Of a DNA stretch of 64,000 nt, positions 48,741 to 57,896 are shown piece after piece. The notes below the pieces were generated by a model. The model did not search any database. It was not told the DNA's origin and worked only from the letters and a program-made list of their open reading frames with translations. This DNA comes from an uncultured Clostridia bacterium (lineage in GTDB: Bacteria > Bacillota > Clostridia > Christensenellales > UBA3700): assembly GCA_937880755.1 (NCBI GenBank), contig CALGRX010000020.1:124001-188000 (forward strand). Reading direction: 5' to 3'. A program made the translations under genes and the position numbers. Within the stretch, counting starts at the first letter, position 1, and the number at the start of each line of letters is the position of its first letter.

Positions 48741-49325
48741 TTAGCCAAATAAATCGTCTATGTTGTCGTCGTCGGGCCGAGTAGGCTCACCCCTCTTGGT
48801 GACGATGGCAACTCGCCTCGACACCAACTTAAATACTATCCTATACAATGGGTCGTAGGCACAAAATAGTACTACTCCCACAGCCCAAAATAACGGCTCG
48901 CTTAGTCGCCAAGAGCCTATGACTATATCGGAGATTATCAATCCCATCAACTTATAGCACGCCCAAAACGCTAAGACGAAATATGCAAGCTTAATAACCG
49001 TTATCAGTATGATTTTGACAGCTTTAGGCAAACGCAAATTATAAAAACGAAAATCTAAAAGCCACGCAACCAGAGAGTATAAGCCGAAGAATAATATAAA
49101 AGGCAGGGCTTTGATATTGCCTGCCAAAAATCCTACTGCCGACGCAACGACGTAGCTTGCGAGCGCCGACCAAAATAAGCCTTGAGTGAGAGGAAGCGAT
49201 ACGCATAGCGCCGATATTACGAAAAAAGCTACCTTTGCCGTAGGCAGAAACATTGCAAGCAATAGCGATATAATCGTCAATGCGGCAGATATTCCCGAAA
49301 TGGCAATGCGATAGCTTCTCTTCAT
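48741..49325 (-). CDS. Small integral membrane protein, ECF-S-component-like topology
   Basis: The 194-residue protein has about five to six hydrophobic segments (IAISGISAALTIISLLLAM at 7-25, then LPFILFFGLYSLVAWLL, and two more pairs). A charged cytosolic tail follows, ending in PDDDNIDDLFG. Size and topology resemble substrate-binding (S) subunits of energy-coupling transporters, but no EcfA/EcfT genes are near and no substrate motif is recognised. It starts one base after the J-like gene stop and so is translated with it. Confidence 0.65.
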   Translation of the reverse strand: MKRSYRIAISGISAALTIISLLLAMFLPTAKVAFFVISALCVSLPLTQGLFWSALASYVVASAVGFLAGNIKALPFILFFGLYSLVAWLLDFRFYNLRLPKAVKIILITVIKLAYFVLAFWACYKLMGLIISDIVIGSWRLSEPLFWAVGVVLFCAYDPLYRIVFKLVSRRVAIVTKRGEPTRPDDDNIDDLFG

Positions 49326-49326
49326 T

Positions 49327-49968
49327 TTAGCAACAAGGTATCAAATCTCCGCCCATACACTCGCAACAACAGTCGCAACATATGAGTGTGGAACAAGTAT
49401 TGCAACAAGCTTCGTCGTTAGCGGCACGCCTTGCCTCTTGGTCGGGGCGAGAATATCCCGCTCTACCCGCCGCAGCACTACCGCTAGCTGAGCTGGCGTA
49501 CTCTGCGCTTGCCCCCGATAGCACTTTGTTGAGTCTTTCTCTAGCTTGCTTATACTTTTCGTTGTCCTCGTCGAGAGTGAGGGCTATGTCGAGTTGCTTT
49601 TTGCTCTCTACGTTCCAACCGCGCTTGTGATAAATGATGGCTTGCAGATAGTGCCAATATCCGTCTCTCATCTCGATATTGTCAAGCTTAGACTGCGCCC
49701 CTTCGAGATTGCCGTCCCTAATCATATCTTCTATCTCGCCTAAGCCGTTGCCCTCCTCGGTAAAGTGGAAGTCATTGGCTTTGTCCTCTATGCATTGGTG
49801 ATAGGCTCGCTCTAATTCGTCGAGTTTTTTGGCAGCCAAGTTGCCAACCTCGCCCTCTTCAAAAAGTTGAGATTGGTACTCTTCTCTAAGCCTTTCGTAG
49901 GCTTGCCTTATCTCTTCTTGCGTGGCGTCATTGTCCACACCGAGTATCAAATACGGATCTTTTTGCAC
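49327..49968 (-). CDS. J-domain-like protein without HPD, with an 11-Cys C-terminal tail
   Basis: The 213-residue protein begins with a J-domain outline (DPYLILGVDNDATQEEIRQAY, cited in part) in which the essential HPD between helices II and III is replaced (REEYQSQLFEEG). It therefore should not stimulate DnaK. Helical TPR-like segments follow (WHYLQAIIYHKRGWNVESKKQ...). The last 27 residues hold 11 Cys and end in CMGGDLIPCC. GTG at 49968 is the start, with AAGGAG nine bases upstream; it overlaps DUF5685 by 22 bases. A metal- or cluster-binding tail is likely. I know of no assigned function. Confidence 0.8.
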   Translation of the reverse strand: MQKDPYLILGVDNDATQEEIRQAYERLREEYQSQLFEEGEVGNLAAKKLDELERAYHQCIEDKANDFHFTEEGNGLGEIEDMIRDGNLEGAQSKLDNIEMRDGYWHYLQAIIYHKRGWNVESKKQLDIALTLDEDNEKYKQARERLNKVLSGASAEYASSASGSAAAGRAGYSRPDQEARRAANDEACCNTCSTLICCDCCCECMGGDLIPCC

Positions 49969-50819
49969 TTAGTTTCACTCCTTAACAGTTCTTTGGTTTT
50001 GGTTAGTAAGCCGTACCACAATACGTTGGTGATTACCCCCTCGTATCGGGCAATATTTAGATTGTCAAACGCCTTGTTGATAGCGTCGTAACACGACATA
50101 AATAGCAGTTGGAGTTCCTCAGACTTATCCTTGAGGAATGTCGCCTTGTCGGTATAGCTATAATCTGCGAGAAATACGTTGTATTTGCCACCCTTGAAGT
50201 CGTCGTCTATATCGTCGAGAGCGTCGGCACAGTACACCCATTTGCCCACGTTATACATTACGTCGCCAACGTGCGAATTATAATCGTCGCCCGATAGCTC
50301 GGCAGCAATCTCCTTCATAATCTCGGCAAAGGCGTCGGCTACGATATCCGCTCCCGCTTGATTGTTTTTTTCCATAATCCTTAGACGCTCGTAGCCCTCC
50401 GCTACGATTTCGTCCACCTTGGGAAGATTGGTTTTGGCTCTCTTGTAATGTCTATTGAGCACCGCCTTGTTCACAAATCTGGCTTTGGCGGAATGCTCGT
50501 CGTATATATCGTCGACAAGTTTATAGTGTGCAAGTATGGTGTTGGTATCCACGATAGCACTCATTAGGTCGTTGTGCTTGACAATGCTCTTCTTTTTGAT
50601 AGGATTGAGTATACAAGTCTCGTCGGCAAACTCCACCTGTCTATCACAAATAGCGTGCATGAACACAGCCAAAAAGGTGACGTCGTAGTTGGTGGTAAAT
50701 CTCATCAACTGTCCGCACTTTTTGCCTATAGACTTGCACAATCCGCAATAAAATGCCTTGTAGACGGTGTAGTCTTTGATAAACATATTGGGTTTGTCTG
50801 GCACAACGTATCCGAACAT
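49947..50819 (-). CDS. DUF5685 family protein
   Basis: The 290-residue soluble protein fits DUF5685. It has YKAFYCGLCKSIGKKCGQ (cysteines near 29, 32 and 38) at the N-terminus, further conserved Cys (TCILNP) and an Asp-rich ALDDIDDDFKGGKYN segment near residue 215. The DDxxDD-like cluster recalls helical prenyl-transferring folds, but I cannot confirm this. It begins inside the trpS stop (TAATG) and overlaps the J-like gene, so trpS-DUF5685-J-like-membrane protein form one unit. Function unknown. Confidence 0.82.
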   Translation of the reverse strand: MFGYVVPDKPNMFIKDYTVYKAFYCGLCKSIGKKCGQLMRFTTNYDVTFLAVFMHAICDRQVEFADETCILNPIKKKSIVKHNDLMSAIVDTNTILAHYKLVDDIYDEHSAKARFVNKAVLNRHYKRAKTNLPKVDEIVAEGYERLRIMEKNNQAGADIVADAFAEIMKEIAAELSGDDYNSHVGDVMYNVGKWVYCADALDDIDDDFKGGKYNVFLADYSYTDKATFLKDKSEELQLLFMSCYDAINKAFDNLNIARYEGVITNVLWYGLLTKTKELLRSETKCKKIRI

Positions 50820-51820
50820 TAAATCAAAACGTATCCTATTGCTTTCTTAAATTCGGCAAGTTTTTTGCTTGCCATCTCCGACGCCCTTTCCTTTCCTTCT
50901 CTCGCTACTTGCATAAGGTAGTCCTTATTGTTCATAAGGTCGTCGTATCTCTTTCTGAACGGTCTGAGCATCTCGATTACGCTATCCGCTACGGCAAGCT
51001 TGAGGTCGCCGTATCTCATACCTTGGCAATCCTGTTGCACTTGCTCGATACTCTTGTTAGAAGTTGCCGCAAGAATGGTGAGTAGGTTGCTAATACCCGG
51101 TTTGTTGTCGGGGTCGTAGATTATCTCGCAACCACTGTCGGTGACTGCTTTCTTAAACTTCTTGAGAATAACCGACTCTTCGTCAAGTACGCTTACGACC
51201 GCTCCCGGGGTCGGGTCGGACTTGCTCATCTTGGCAGTAGGGTCTTGCAAACTCATAATCTTAGCGCCTACCTTGTTAATGATAGGCTCGGGCACGGTGA
51301 AGATGTCGCCGTAGATATTGTTGACTCTCACCGCTATATCTCTTGCTATCTCCAAGTGTTGCAGTTGGTCTACTCCTACGGGTACGTAGTCGCTACCGTA
51401 GAGCAATATGTCCGCCGCCATTAGTACGGGATAGTCCATAAGTCCCATATTGATATTGTCGCTATGCTTTGACGACTTGTCCTTAAATTGCGTCATCCTA
51501 TTCATCTCGCCAACGTAGGTGTAGCAGTTGAGAAGCCAAGCAAGCTCGCTGTGCTCGTGCACGTGCGATTGAAAATACAATATTGACTTGTCCTTGTCTA
51601 TGCCCATAGCCATGAGCAATGCAAAAAAGCTCATTGCGTTGTCGTAAAATTGCTTAGGGTCTTGTCTGACGGTGATGGTGTGAAGGTCGGCAAGCGCAAA
51701 CAAGCATTGGTTGTCGTCGCTATCTTGAATGGCGCGCCAATTATTTACAGCACCGATAAAGTTGCCTAAAGTCATGATGCCCGACGGCTGTATCGCACTA
51801 TAAATAATCTTCTTTGACAT
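50819..51820 (-). CDS. trpS: Tryptophanyl-tRNA synthetase
   Basis: The 333-residue class I synthetase has the HIGH-equivalent PSGIMTLGNFIGA (near residues 10-22) and KMSKSD near residue 196. It charges tRNA-Trp. The start is the ATG at 51820 with AAGGAG; the frame to 51844 reads through that site. It has its own promoter and no T-box, in contrast to leuA. Confidence 0.96.
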   Translation of the reverse strand: MSKKIIYSAIQPSGIMTLGNFIGAVNNWRAIQDSDDNQCLFALADLHTITVRQDPKQFYDNAMSFFALLMAMGIDKDKSILYFQSHVHEHSELAWLLNCYTYVGEMNRMTQFKDKSSKHSDNINMGLMDYPVLMAADILLYGSDYVPVGVDQLQHLEIARDIAVRVNNIYGDIFTVPEPIINKVGAKIMSLQDPTAKMSKSDPTPGAVVSVLDEESVILKKFKKAVTDSGCEIIYDPDNKPGISNLLTILAATSNKSIEQVQQDCQGMRYGDLKLAVADSVIEMLRPFRKRYDDLMNNKDYLMQVAREGKERASEMASKKLAEFKKAIGYVLI

Positions 51821-51853
51821 ATATTGTCTCCTTTTTTGTTTCAAACTATAAAA

Positions 51854-51882
51854 ATAATAACATATATTATATAAAAAGTAAA
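51854..51882 (-). promoter_or_regulatory. trpS promoter
   Basis: TTTACT (51877-51882), 17 bases, TATTAT (51854-51859) on the minus strand. Confidence 0.6.
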
Positions 51883-51905
51883 GAGCATATCGTCGATACG
51901 CTCTT
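51873..51905 (-). terminator. thrC terminator
   Basis: Inverted repeat AAGAGCGTATCG/CGATATGCTCTT (one G-U pair), then TACTTTTTA on the minus strand. It overlaps the trpS promoter region. Confidence 0.65.
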
Positions 51906-51940
51906 GCTTAGAGTAATTTTTTCGTCAAATAATCGGTAAG

Positions 51941-53425
51941 TTATTTCTTTACGTACTCCAAAACCACCTTTTCGATGTCGGATTTGTCGACTATCTCGGT
52001 AAATCTAACTTGCTTTTTGTCCAGATTGCTAAGTGGCTCGGGTATCTCCTCTCCCGTAAAGCCGTAGAGCTTTTTGGAAGCCTTGAAAGCGTCCTCTATC
52101 TCGTCGCCCGTGAGGCTACGATATACGTCGCAAGGGAATTTATACGCGTTGGCAGTGGATACGACTACGCTAGGTCTGTCGGCGCCCGTCTCCGCTACGT
52201 AAGAGTTATACACGCTCATTGCCACGCCCGTGTGGGTGTCCATAAGATAGTCGTAGAGGTCGTAGGTGCTGTCTATGGTGTCGGCAGTCTCCTCTTCGGT
52301 GGCGTATCCTACGGCAAAGACTTCGTTAAGTCGGCTAAGCTCCTCCGCCGTCACGCTATATTTGCCCTCGCTCTTGAGGCTAGCCATTCTCTCGGCAATG
52401 AGAGAGTCGTCCCTGCCCGAAAACTCAAAGAGCAATCTCTCTAAGTTGGAAGAAATGAGAATATCCATAGAAGGACTCATCGTCTTGATGAAAGGACGGT
52501 TGGTATCGTATTCTCCCGTGTTGAAAAAGTCGGTGAGCACGTTGTTGACGTTGCTGGCACATACGAGTTTGCCCACTCCTACACCCATAAGAGACGCGTA
52601 ATAAGCTGCAAGGATATTGCCGAAGTTGCCACTCGGAACGACGAAGTTGACTTTGTCGCCCATCTCGATTTGACCACCCGACAAAAGATCGCAATAACTC
52701 GATACGTAGTAGGCAATTTGCGGTGCGAGACGCCCCCAATTGATAGAGTTGGCGGAGGATAGTTTGTAGCCAGCGCTTGCGAGTTTGGACGCCATATCGG
52801 GGTCTGCAAAGATACGTTTGACCGCCGATTGCGCGTCGTCGAAGTTGCCCTCTATAGCGCATACGTAGACGTTGCTACCCTCTTGAGTCATCATCTGCAA
52901 CTTTTGCATATCGCTGACGCCGTCGGACGGATAGAATACTATAATATCCGTACCCTCAACGTCCTTGAAACCTTCGAGAGCAGCCTTGCCCGTATCGCCC
53001 GAAGTCGCTACGAGAATGAGAGTTTTGTCACTCTCTCCCACCTTCTTTCTTGCACCCGACAACAAGTGAGGCAACATGGTGAGAGCCATGTCCTTGAAGG
53101 CACACGTAGGTCCGTGCCACAATTCCAAAACGTAGAGGTTGTCGTCTACGTTGACGAGCGGACAAGGGTCGTCGCCGTAAAATCTGCCGTAGGCTTGGGT
53201 GGCGTAGTCAAGCAACTCTTGATAGCTAAAGTCTTCCAAAAATTTGGACAAGACGTAAGCCGACCTCTCGGGATAGCTCATCTCGACGAGCTTGTCGAAG
53301 TCGTACTTGGTTAGTTGAGGTATGCTCTCGGGTACGAACAAGCCACCGTCCTCAGCCAATCCTTTGACGATTGCCTCTGCGGACGAGCACTTGAGCTGTT
53401 TGTTTCTAGTACTAATATATTGCAT
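51941..53425 (-). CDS. thrC: Threonine synthase
   Basis: The 494-residue PLP enzyme converts O-phosphohomoserine to threonine. The N-terminal MQYISTRNKQLKCSSAEAI and the PLP-lysine segment HGPTCAFKDMALT near residues 101-113 are clear, followed by VATSGDTGKAALEGF. The length and the C-terminal LYDYLMDTHTGVA segment fit the long (yeast-like) type. The start is the ATG at 53425 with AAGGAG; the longer frame reaches into prfA. It lies 47 bases after prfA. Confidence 0.96.
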   Translation of the reverse strand: MQYISTRNKQLKCSSAEAIVKGLAEDGGLFVPESIPQLTKYDFDKLVEMSYPERSAYVLSKFLEDFSYQELLDYATQAYGRFYGDDPCPLVNVDDNLYVLELWHGPTCAFKDMALTMLPHLLSGARKKVGESDKTLILVATSGDTGKAALEGFKDVEGTDIIVFYPSDGVSDMQKLQMMTQEGSNVYVCAIEGNFDDAQSAVKRIFADPDMASKLASAGYKLSSANSINWGRLAPQIAYYVSSYCDLLSGGQIEMGDKVNFVVPSGNFGNILAAYYASLMGVGVGKLVCASNVNNVLTDFFNTGEYDTNRPFIKTMSPSMDILISSNLERLLFEFSGRDDSLIAERMASLKSEGKYSVTAEELSRLNEVFAVGYATEEETADTIDSTYDLYDYLMDTHTGVAMSVYNSYVAETGADRPSVVVSTANAYKFPCDVYRSLTGDEIEDAFKASKKLYGFTGEEIPEPLSNLDKKQVRFTEIVDKSDIEKVVLEYVKK

Positions 53426-53472
53426 AGATTTCTCCTTGATTTCTTTGATTATAAAATGTATGGAGGTAGATG

Positions 53473-54546
53473 TCAATCGTTCTCTACTTGCGACAACAGT
53501 TGATTTTGGTTGGCAAGTTGCAGCGCGTCTATCATCTCGAACAAGTCCCCGTCCATAAAGTCGAGCAAGTTGTACATTGTAAAGCCTATTCTATGGTCTG
53601 TAACGCGGTTTTGAGGGAAGTTGTAGGTCCTTATCTTTTCGCTTCTATCACCCGTACCTATCTGCGACTTGCGGTTGGCGGCGTATTCGCTGTCCGCCTT
53701 GCTTTGATAATATTCGTAAAGTCGGCTCTTGAGTACCGTCATTGCCCTTTCGCGGTTTTTGATTTGGCTACGCTCGTCTTGGCTGGTCACCACTATACCC
53801 GTAGGCAAGTGAGTTATACGCACTGCGCTATCCGTCTTGTTGACGTGCTGTCCGCCCGCACCGCCACTACGGTAAGTGTCGATTTTGAGGTCCTTGTCGA
53901 GTATCTCTATATCGATATTCTCCACCTCGGGCAATACCGCAACCGTAACGGTGGAAGTATGAACCCTGCCTTGCGACTCAGTCTCGGGTACGCGTTGCAC
54001 ACGGTGTACTCCGCTCTCGAATTTGAGCTTGCTAAACGCGCCTACGCCGCTTATCATAAAGGTCACTTCTTTTGCGCCGCCAAGCTCGGTGTAGTTCATA
54101 TCAATCTCTTGGACTTTCCACCTCATACGCTCGGCGTAACGCATATACATACGCACGATTTGCGCACCGAACAAGCCTGCCTCTTCTCCGCCTGCACCCG
54201 CTCTGACTTCAATGATGACGTTTTTGTCGTCGTTGGGGTCAACGGGCAATAGCGCGATTTTGATTTCTCCGATTAGAGCCTCTTCGTCCTTGTTGGCTTG
54301 CGACAACTCTTCTTTGGCAAGCATCACCATATCTCTGTCGCTACCGTCGTCGATAATCTCTTTGCATTCCTCTATCGTTGCCGTAAGGGCAAGATACTTC
54401 TTATACAATTCTACGGGACGCGTGAGGTCGCTATGCTCCTTGCAAAGCTTCTGCCACCTCGCTTGGTCGGCAATTATCGTCGGGTCGGAGATGAGTTGAG
54501 TGAGTTCTTCAAACCTCTCCAACATCTTTTTTAGTCTTTCAAACAT
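53473..54546 (-). CDS. prfA: Peptide chain release factor 1
   Basis: The 357-residue factor recognises UAA and UAG. GGQ is in RSGGAGGQHVNKTDSAVR near residue 231, and the codon-recognition PxT region is in the preceding domain. GGTGG precedes the ATG at 54546, which lies within the end of the PrmC part. PrmC methylates the GGQ glutamine of this protein, so the two belong together. Confidence 0.97.
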   Translation of the reverse strand: MFERLKKMLERFEELTQLISDPTIIADQARWQKLCKEHSDLTRPVELYKKYLALTATIEECKEIIDDGSDRDMVMLAKEELSQANKDEEALIGEIKIALLPVDPNDDKNVIIEVRAGAGGEEAGLFGAQIVRMYMRYAERMRWKVQEIDMNYTELGGAKEVTFMISGVGAFSKLKFESGVHRVQRVPETESQGRVHTSTVTVAVLPEVENIDIEILDKDLKIDTYRSGGAGGQHVNKTDSAVRITHLPTGIVVTSQDERSQIKNRERAMTVLKSRLYEYYQSKADSEYAANRKSQIGTGDRSEKIRTYNFPQNRVTDHRIGFTMYNLLDFMDGDLFEMIDALQLANQNQLLSQVEND

Positions 54547-56342
54547 TTATCCACCTTTTTGCCGACGACTATGCGGTCGACTCCCTCTAAATCTTTGACG
54601 ATATTGCAATCGTAGCCTTGCTCACTCATCATTGATGCCACTTGCTCTGCTTGTCCCATACCGCACTCTAAGCACAAGCTACCACCCTCAACGAGGTATT
54701 CGCTTGCGTTAGGGATTATCTTGCGATAGCAATCCAAGCCGTCTACTCCGCCGTCCAGCGCAATACGTGGGTCGTAATCTCGCACGTTGACGTCAAGTAA
54801 GGCTATATCCCCCGTCTTGATATAAGGCGGATTGGATACTATCACGTCAAACTTACCCTCAACCTTGTCCCAAAAGTCGCTCTCCACGAGCGTAACTTGT
54901 TCTTCTACGGCGTTGAGTTTGATATTTTCGCTCGCTACGGCTAGCGCCTTGTCGGATATATCCACGCCTACGACGCTCGCTCCGCTCTCCTTGGCTACGG
55001 CTATGGCAATGCAACCGCTTCCCGTACACATATCGAGTACTCTACTGTCTGCGTTGGTAAGTTTGATAACTTGCTCGGCAAGATATTCCGTCTCGGGTCT
55101 TGGGCACAATACGTCCTCGTTGACGATAATATCGTATCCGTAAAAATTGGCTTTGCCGATTGCCTTCCATACCGGCATACCGCCTACGACTTGCTTGGCA
55201 TATTCCATTGCCTTGGCAAGCTTGCTACTGCGAATATGCGTAACGCTAGCTAGCTGTTCTCGACCAACGCCAAGCACCTCGCACATTATCCAATCGCCGT
55301 CGGCTCTATCGCAACCTGCCTTGTCTAACACCTCGTCAAGTTCCTGTCTTGCTTTCTTATAAGGCTTGTTGGTGTCGAAACTTTGAGTAGGTATAGTGTT
55401 GTCGGCGTCCATTGCCAGCACCGTCTTGAATGCCACGATAGCCACCTCTAACATATCGTCGGTTGGCTCTTTGGTAGTGATTTTTTGCAGTAAAAGTCCC
55501 GGCAACTTGAAGAATCTTACCAATGCGTTGTCGTATTTGGCAAAGAGTTTTAGGAGCTCGTAACTAACGCCGGATACAACAGGCAAAAGCGCAAGTCTTA
55601 TGGCAAATCTTACAAAAAGATTGTCGCCTTGCCAACCCGTAAGCGAGAATACGAATACGCTGACTATCATTACAATAAACATAAAAGTCGTACCGCATCT
55701 ATCGTGAATACGGGTCATATTGCGCGCGTTGTCTACGGTGAGCTCCAAGTCGTGCTCGTAGCAACTAATTGTCTTGTGCTCGGCGCCGTGATACATATAC
55801 GTCCTTTTGACGTCCTTCATCAGCGAAGTAAGCGCGATATAACCTACGAATAGCAATATCCTCACCAAGCCCTCTACAAAGTTGAATGCAATCTGCAGTC
55901 CGATGCTCGAGTTTTGCAAATCAATCTTGGCTAGGGCTACTATTCCGCTGGTGATGAGTTGTGGCAAAAAGAAAAACAAACCGATAGACAAAGCAAGTCC
56001 CATTATGACGGAAAACGCCATAACAAGGTTGTAAAAATTGATCTTCTTAGAGGCAAACCACTTCTCTACTTTGCCGGGTTCGGCTTCTCCTTCAAAGACT
56101 TCTCCCGAGCGCATGAGAGTGCCCATACCCTGTACCATAGTGTCGATAAAATTGAATATTCCTCTCAAAAAGGGAGTGCGGAACAAAAAATTTTTCTTAG
56201 ACACGGGCGTGATATACTTGCTCTCTACTACGATATTGCCCTTTTCGTCTCTTACGGCGGTAGCCATACTCGACTTGCCACGCATCATAACGCCTTCGAT
56301 GACCGCTTGACCGCCTATTGAGGTACACTTTTTTCTGCTCAT
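54531..56342 (-). CDS. prmC: Fusion of DUF1385 membrane protein and PrmC release-factor methyltransferase
   Basis: The 603-residue frame joins two normally separate but neighbouring proteins. Residues about 8-300 are DUF1385: GGQAVIEGVMMRG (10-22), four to five membrane helices and YHGAEHKTISCYE (184-196). Residues about 325-600 are PrmC: PRPETEYLAE, SAM loop MCTGSGCIAIAVA (438-450) and catalytic NPPYI (504-508), which methylates Gln of the GGQ loop in RF1/RF2. The join is uninterrupted. The fusion tethers the methyltransferase to the membrane, with its domain in the cytosol. It overlaps prfA by 16 bases. AGGAAAG precedes the start. Confidence 0.92.
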   Translation of the reverse strand: MSRKKCTSIGGQAVIEGVMMRGKSSMATAVRDEKGNIVVESKYITPVSKKNFLFRTPFLRGIFNFIDTMVQGMGTLMRSGEVFEGEAEPGKVEKWFASKKINFYNLVMAFSVIMGLALSIGLFFFLPQLITSGIVALAKIDLQNSSIGLQIAFNFVEGLVRILLFVGYIALTSLMKDVKRTYMYHGAEHKTISCYEHDLELTVDNARNMTRIHDRCGTTFMFIVMIVSVFVFSLTGWQGDNLFVRFAIRLALLPVVSGVSYELLKLFAKYDNALVRFFKLPGLLLQKITTKEPTDDMLEVAIVAFKTVLAMDADNTIPTQSFDTNKPYKKARQELDEVLDKAGCDRADGDWIMCEVLGVGREQLASVTHIRSSKLAKAMEYAKQVVGGMPVWKAIGKANFYGYDIIVNEDVLCPRPETEYLAEQVIKLTNADSRVLDMCTGSGCIAIAVAKESGASVVGVDISDKALAVASENIKLNAVEEQVTLVESDFWDKVEGKFDVIVSNPPYIKTGDIALLDVNVRDYDPRIALDGGVDGLDCYRKIIPNASEYLVEGGSLCLECGMGQAEQVASMMSEQGYDCNIVKDLEGVDRIVVGKKVDKCLKD

Positions 56343-56360
56343 ACTTTCCTGTTAGTTATT

Positions 56361-56390
56361 AAAAAAATAGTGCAAGATTGCTCTTGCACT
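56361..56390 (-). terminator. rpmE terminator
   Basis: 9-bp stem AGTGCAAGA/TCTTGCACT with a GCAA loop and seven T on the minus strand, between rpmE and the DUF1385-PrmC gene; partial read-through may feed the latter. Confidence 0.85.
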
Positions 56391-56400
56391 ACGTCGGATA

Positions 56401-56604
56401 TTACAGATTGTAACGTTTCTTGAACTTATCCACTCTACCGCCCGTGTCTACAAGTTTTTGTTTTCCTGTATAATAAGGATGGCATTTGCTACAAACTTCT
56501 ACCTTGATAACGTCCCCTTCTTTTGTCGAACCGCAAACGAACTTAGCGCCACATTGACATTCGATTGTAACATCATGATATGCAGGTTGAATCTTCTCGT
56601 TCAT
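56401..56604 (-). CDS. rpmE: 50S ribosomal protein L31, zinc-binding form
   Basis: The 67-residue protein keeps the zinc-binding pattern CQC (16-18) and CSKC (37-40), so it is the C+ (zinc-containing) type. It starts at 56604 with GAGGTG upstream and has its own promoter and terminator. Confidence 0.97.
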   Translation of the reverse strand: MNEKIQPAYHDVTIECQCGAKFVCGSTKEGDVIKVEVCSKCHPYYTGKQKLVDTGGRVDKFKKRYNL

Positions 56605-56637
56605 AATATCACCTCACATTCCTATATTTCTTTTAGA

Positions 56638-56666
56638 ATTATACACAATAAGTATTTTTAAGTCAA
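56638..56666 (-). promoter_or_regulatory. rpmE promoter
   Basis: TTGACT (56661-56666), 17 bases, TATAAT (56638-56643) on the minus strand. The stretch from here to 56871 is AT-rich and shows nothing further. Confidence 0.8.
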
Positions 56667-56871
56667 GCATTATAATAAGTTTATTTATCAAAATTGTTGA
56701 AGATAATTTTTGGCTCAAATTCCAAATAACGCCACTATTAGCCGAGATTTGATAGATTTTTGAGTTAATAGAGGTTGTTTGGCAATTTTTAGCAAAATTA
56801 TAAAGCTATCATTGCAAAAAAAACTTGCGATAAAAATTTTCGCTTTATATTTTTGTTTGAGCCACTTATGA

Positions 56872-56900
56872 TTGCTTTTTGATATTGGGTGTGCTATAAT
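56872..56900 (+). promoter_or_regulatory. Promoter of the MDR gene with extended -10
   Basis: TTGCTT (56872-56877), 17 bases, TGC-TATAAT (56895-56900). The sequence GTGCTATAATCATA is identical to that of the serC promoter. Confidence 0.65.
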
Positions 56901-56930
56901 CATAACCGCTTAACGTATTTGGGGGGATAT

Positions 56931-57896
56931 ATGATATCTTGGAAAATCAACTCGACACGCAATATCGAAGAGGTGGAATCGTCGGAAACGCTCGACAGCA
57001 AAGAATTTGCAAAAGTAAAGGTCACCCGTGCGGGCGTATGCGCCGGCGATATTGCGCTCTACAATAGCAATCCCGCTACCCCTCTCTCGCCTTGTCGTAT
57101 CGCCGTTGGACTCATTAGCGAAAGCAACGACATTACTCTCAAAAAAGGTCAACGCGTTATGTTGTCGCCATACTCTAAGGGCGTCAACGACTCTATCAAA
57201 ATTCACGGTCAAAATATTGACGGTTATCTCAGCGATTACTGCAACGTCGCTCTTGGCGATATCTACACTATGCCCGAAGGTATGACCGACGAGGCTATCA
57301 CTTTTATCGAAGACATTGCCCTCACTATCGCAATGCACGAGAAGCTAAATATCCAAAAAACTCAATACGTGTTGATATACGGCGCTAGCGCAATCAACCT
57401 AATCTTTGCTCAACTGTGCGTGTATTACCAAGCTATTCCTATCATCGTCGACGACGACTCGGCTCGCTTAGAGATGGCAAGCGATATGGGAATTTATTAT
57501 CAAATCGACCTGTCGCAAGAGGATTTGACGGACAAGCTCAAAGAGATTACTTCGGGCAAAATGGCTGACTATCTCGTCATCGATACCGACGCATTCGCCA
57601 GCGTTGGCAACGTGCTCTACAACCTAGCTCAAGACGGCAAAGTGGGACTGTACGGCTTCAATCCTTCGCTAGGCAACTTGCAAGGCGACTTTAGCCCTAT
57701 CATCACCCGCAACCTCACCGTCTACGGCTTGGACAACGGTTACGGAGAATTGGAAACTGCCGTCAATATGCTTGCAACCGAGATTGTCAAAGTCGACAAC
57801 CTCGTAGACAGCGTGGCTGACATCAGTCAAACCAAAGAATTGTTTGAGGAGCTGTCATCCAAGCCTATGTATTACAAGACGGTGATACGTTGCTAA
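56931..57896 (+). CDS. Divergent medium-chain dehydrogenase/reductase (MDR) family protein
   Basis: The 321-residue protein has the outline of zinc-type alcohol dehydrogenases: RAGVCAGDIALYNS near residue 33 (GICGSD-like, Cys retained) and a central Rossmann part VLIYGASAINLIFAQLC near residue 145. The expected Gly-rich loop is changed to GASAIN. The PGHE motif reads PCRIAVG, and the four-Cys structural zinc site is missing. A catalytic zinc site is therefore doubtful, and cofactor binding may be altered. GGGGGG lies five bases before the ATG at 56931. It ends inside murC (4-base convergent overlap). Function unknown. Confidence 0.75.
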   Translation: MISWKINSTRNIEEVESSETLDSKEFAKVKVTRAGVCAGDIALYNSNPATPLSPCRIAVGLISESNDITLKKGQRVMLSPYSKGVNDSIKIHGQNIDGYLSDYCNVALGDIYTMPEGMTDEAITFIEDIALTIAMHEKLNIQKTQYVLIYGASAINLIFAQLCVYYQAIPIIVDDDSARLEMASDMGIYYQIDLSQEDLTDKLKEITSGKMADYLVIDTDAFASVGNVLYNLAQDGKVGLYGFNPSLGNLQGDFSPIITRNLTVYGLDNGYGELETAVNMLATEIVKVDNLVDSVADISQTKELFEELSSKPMYYKTVIRC

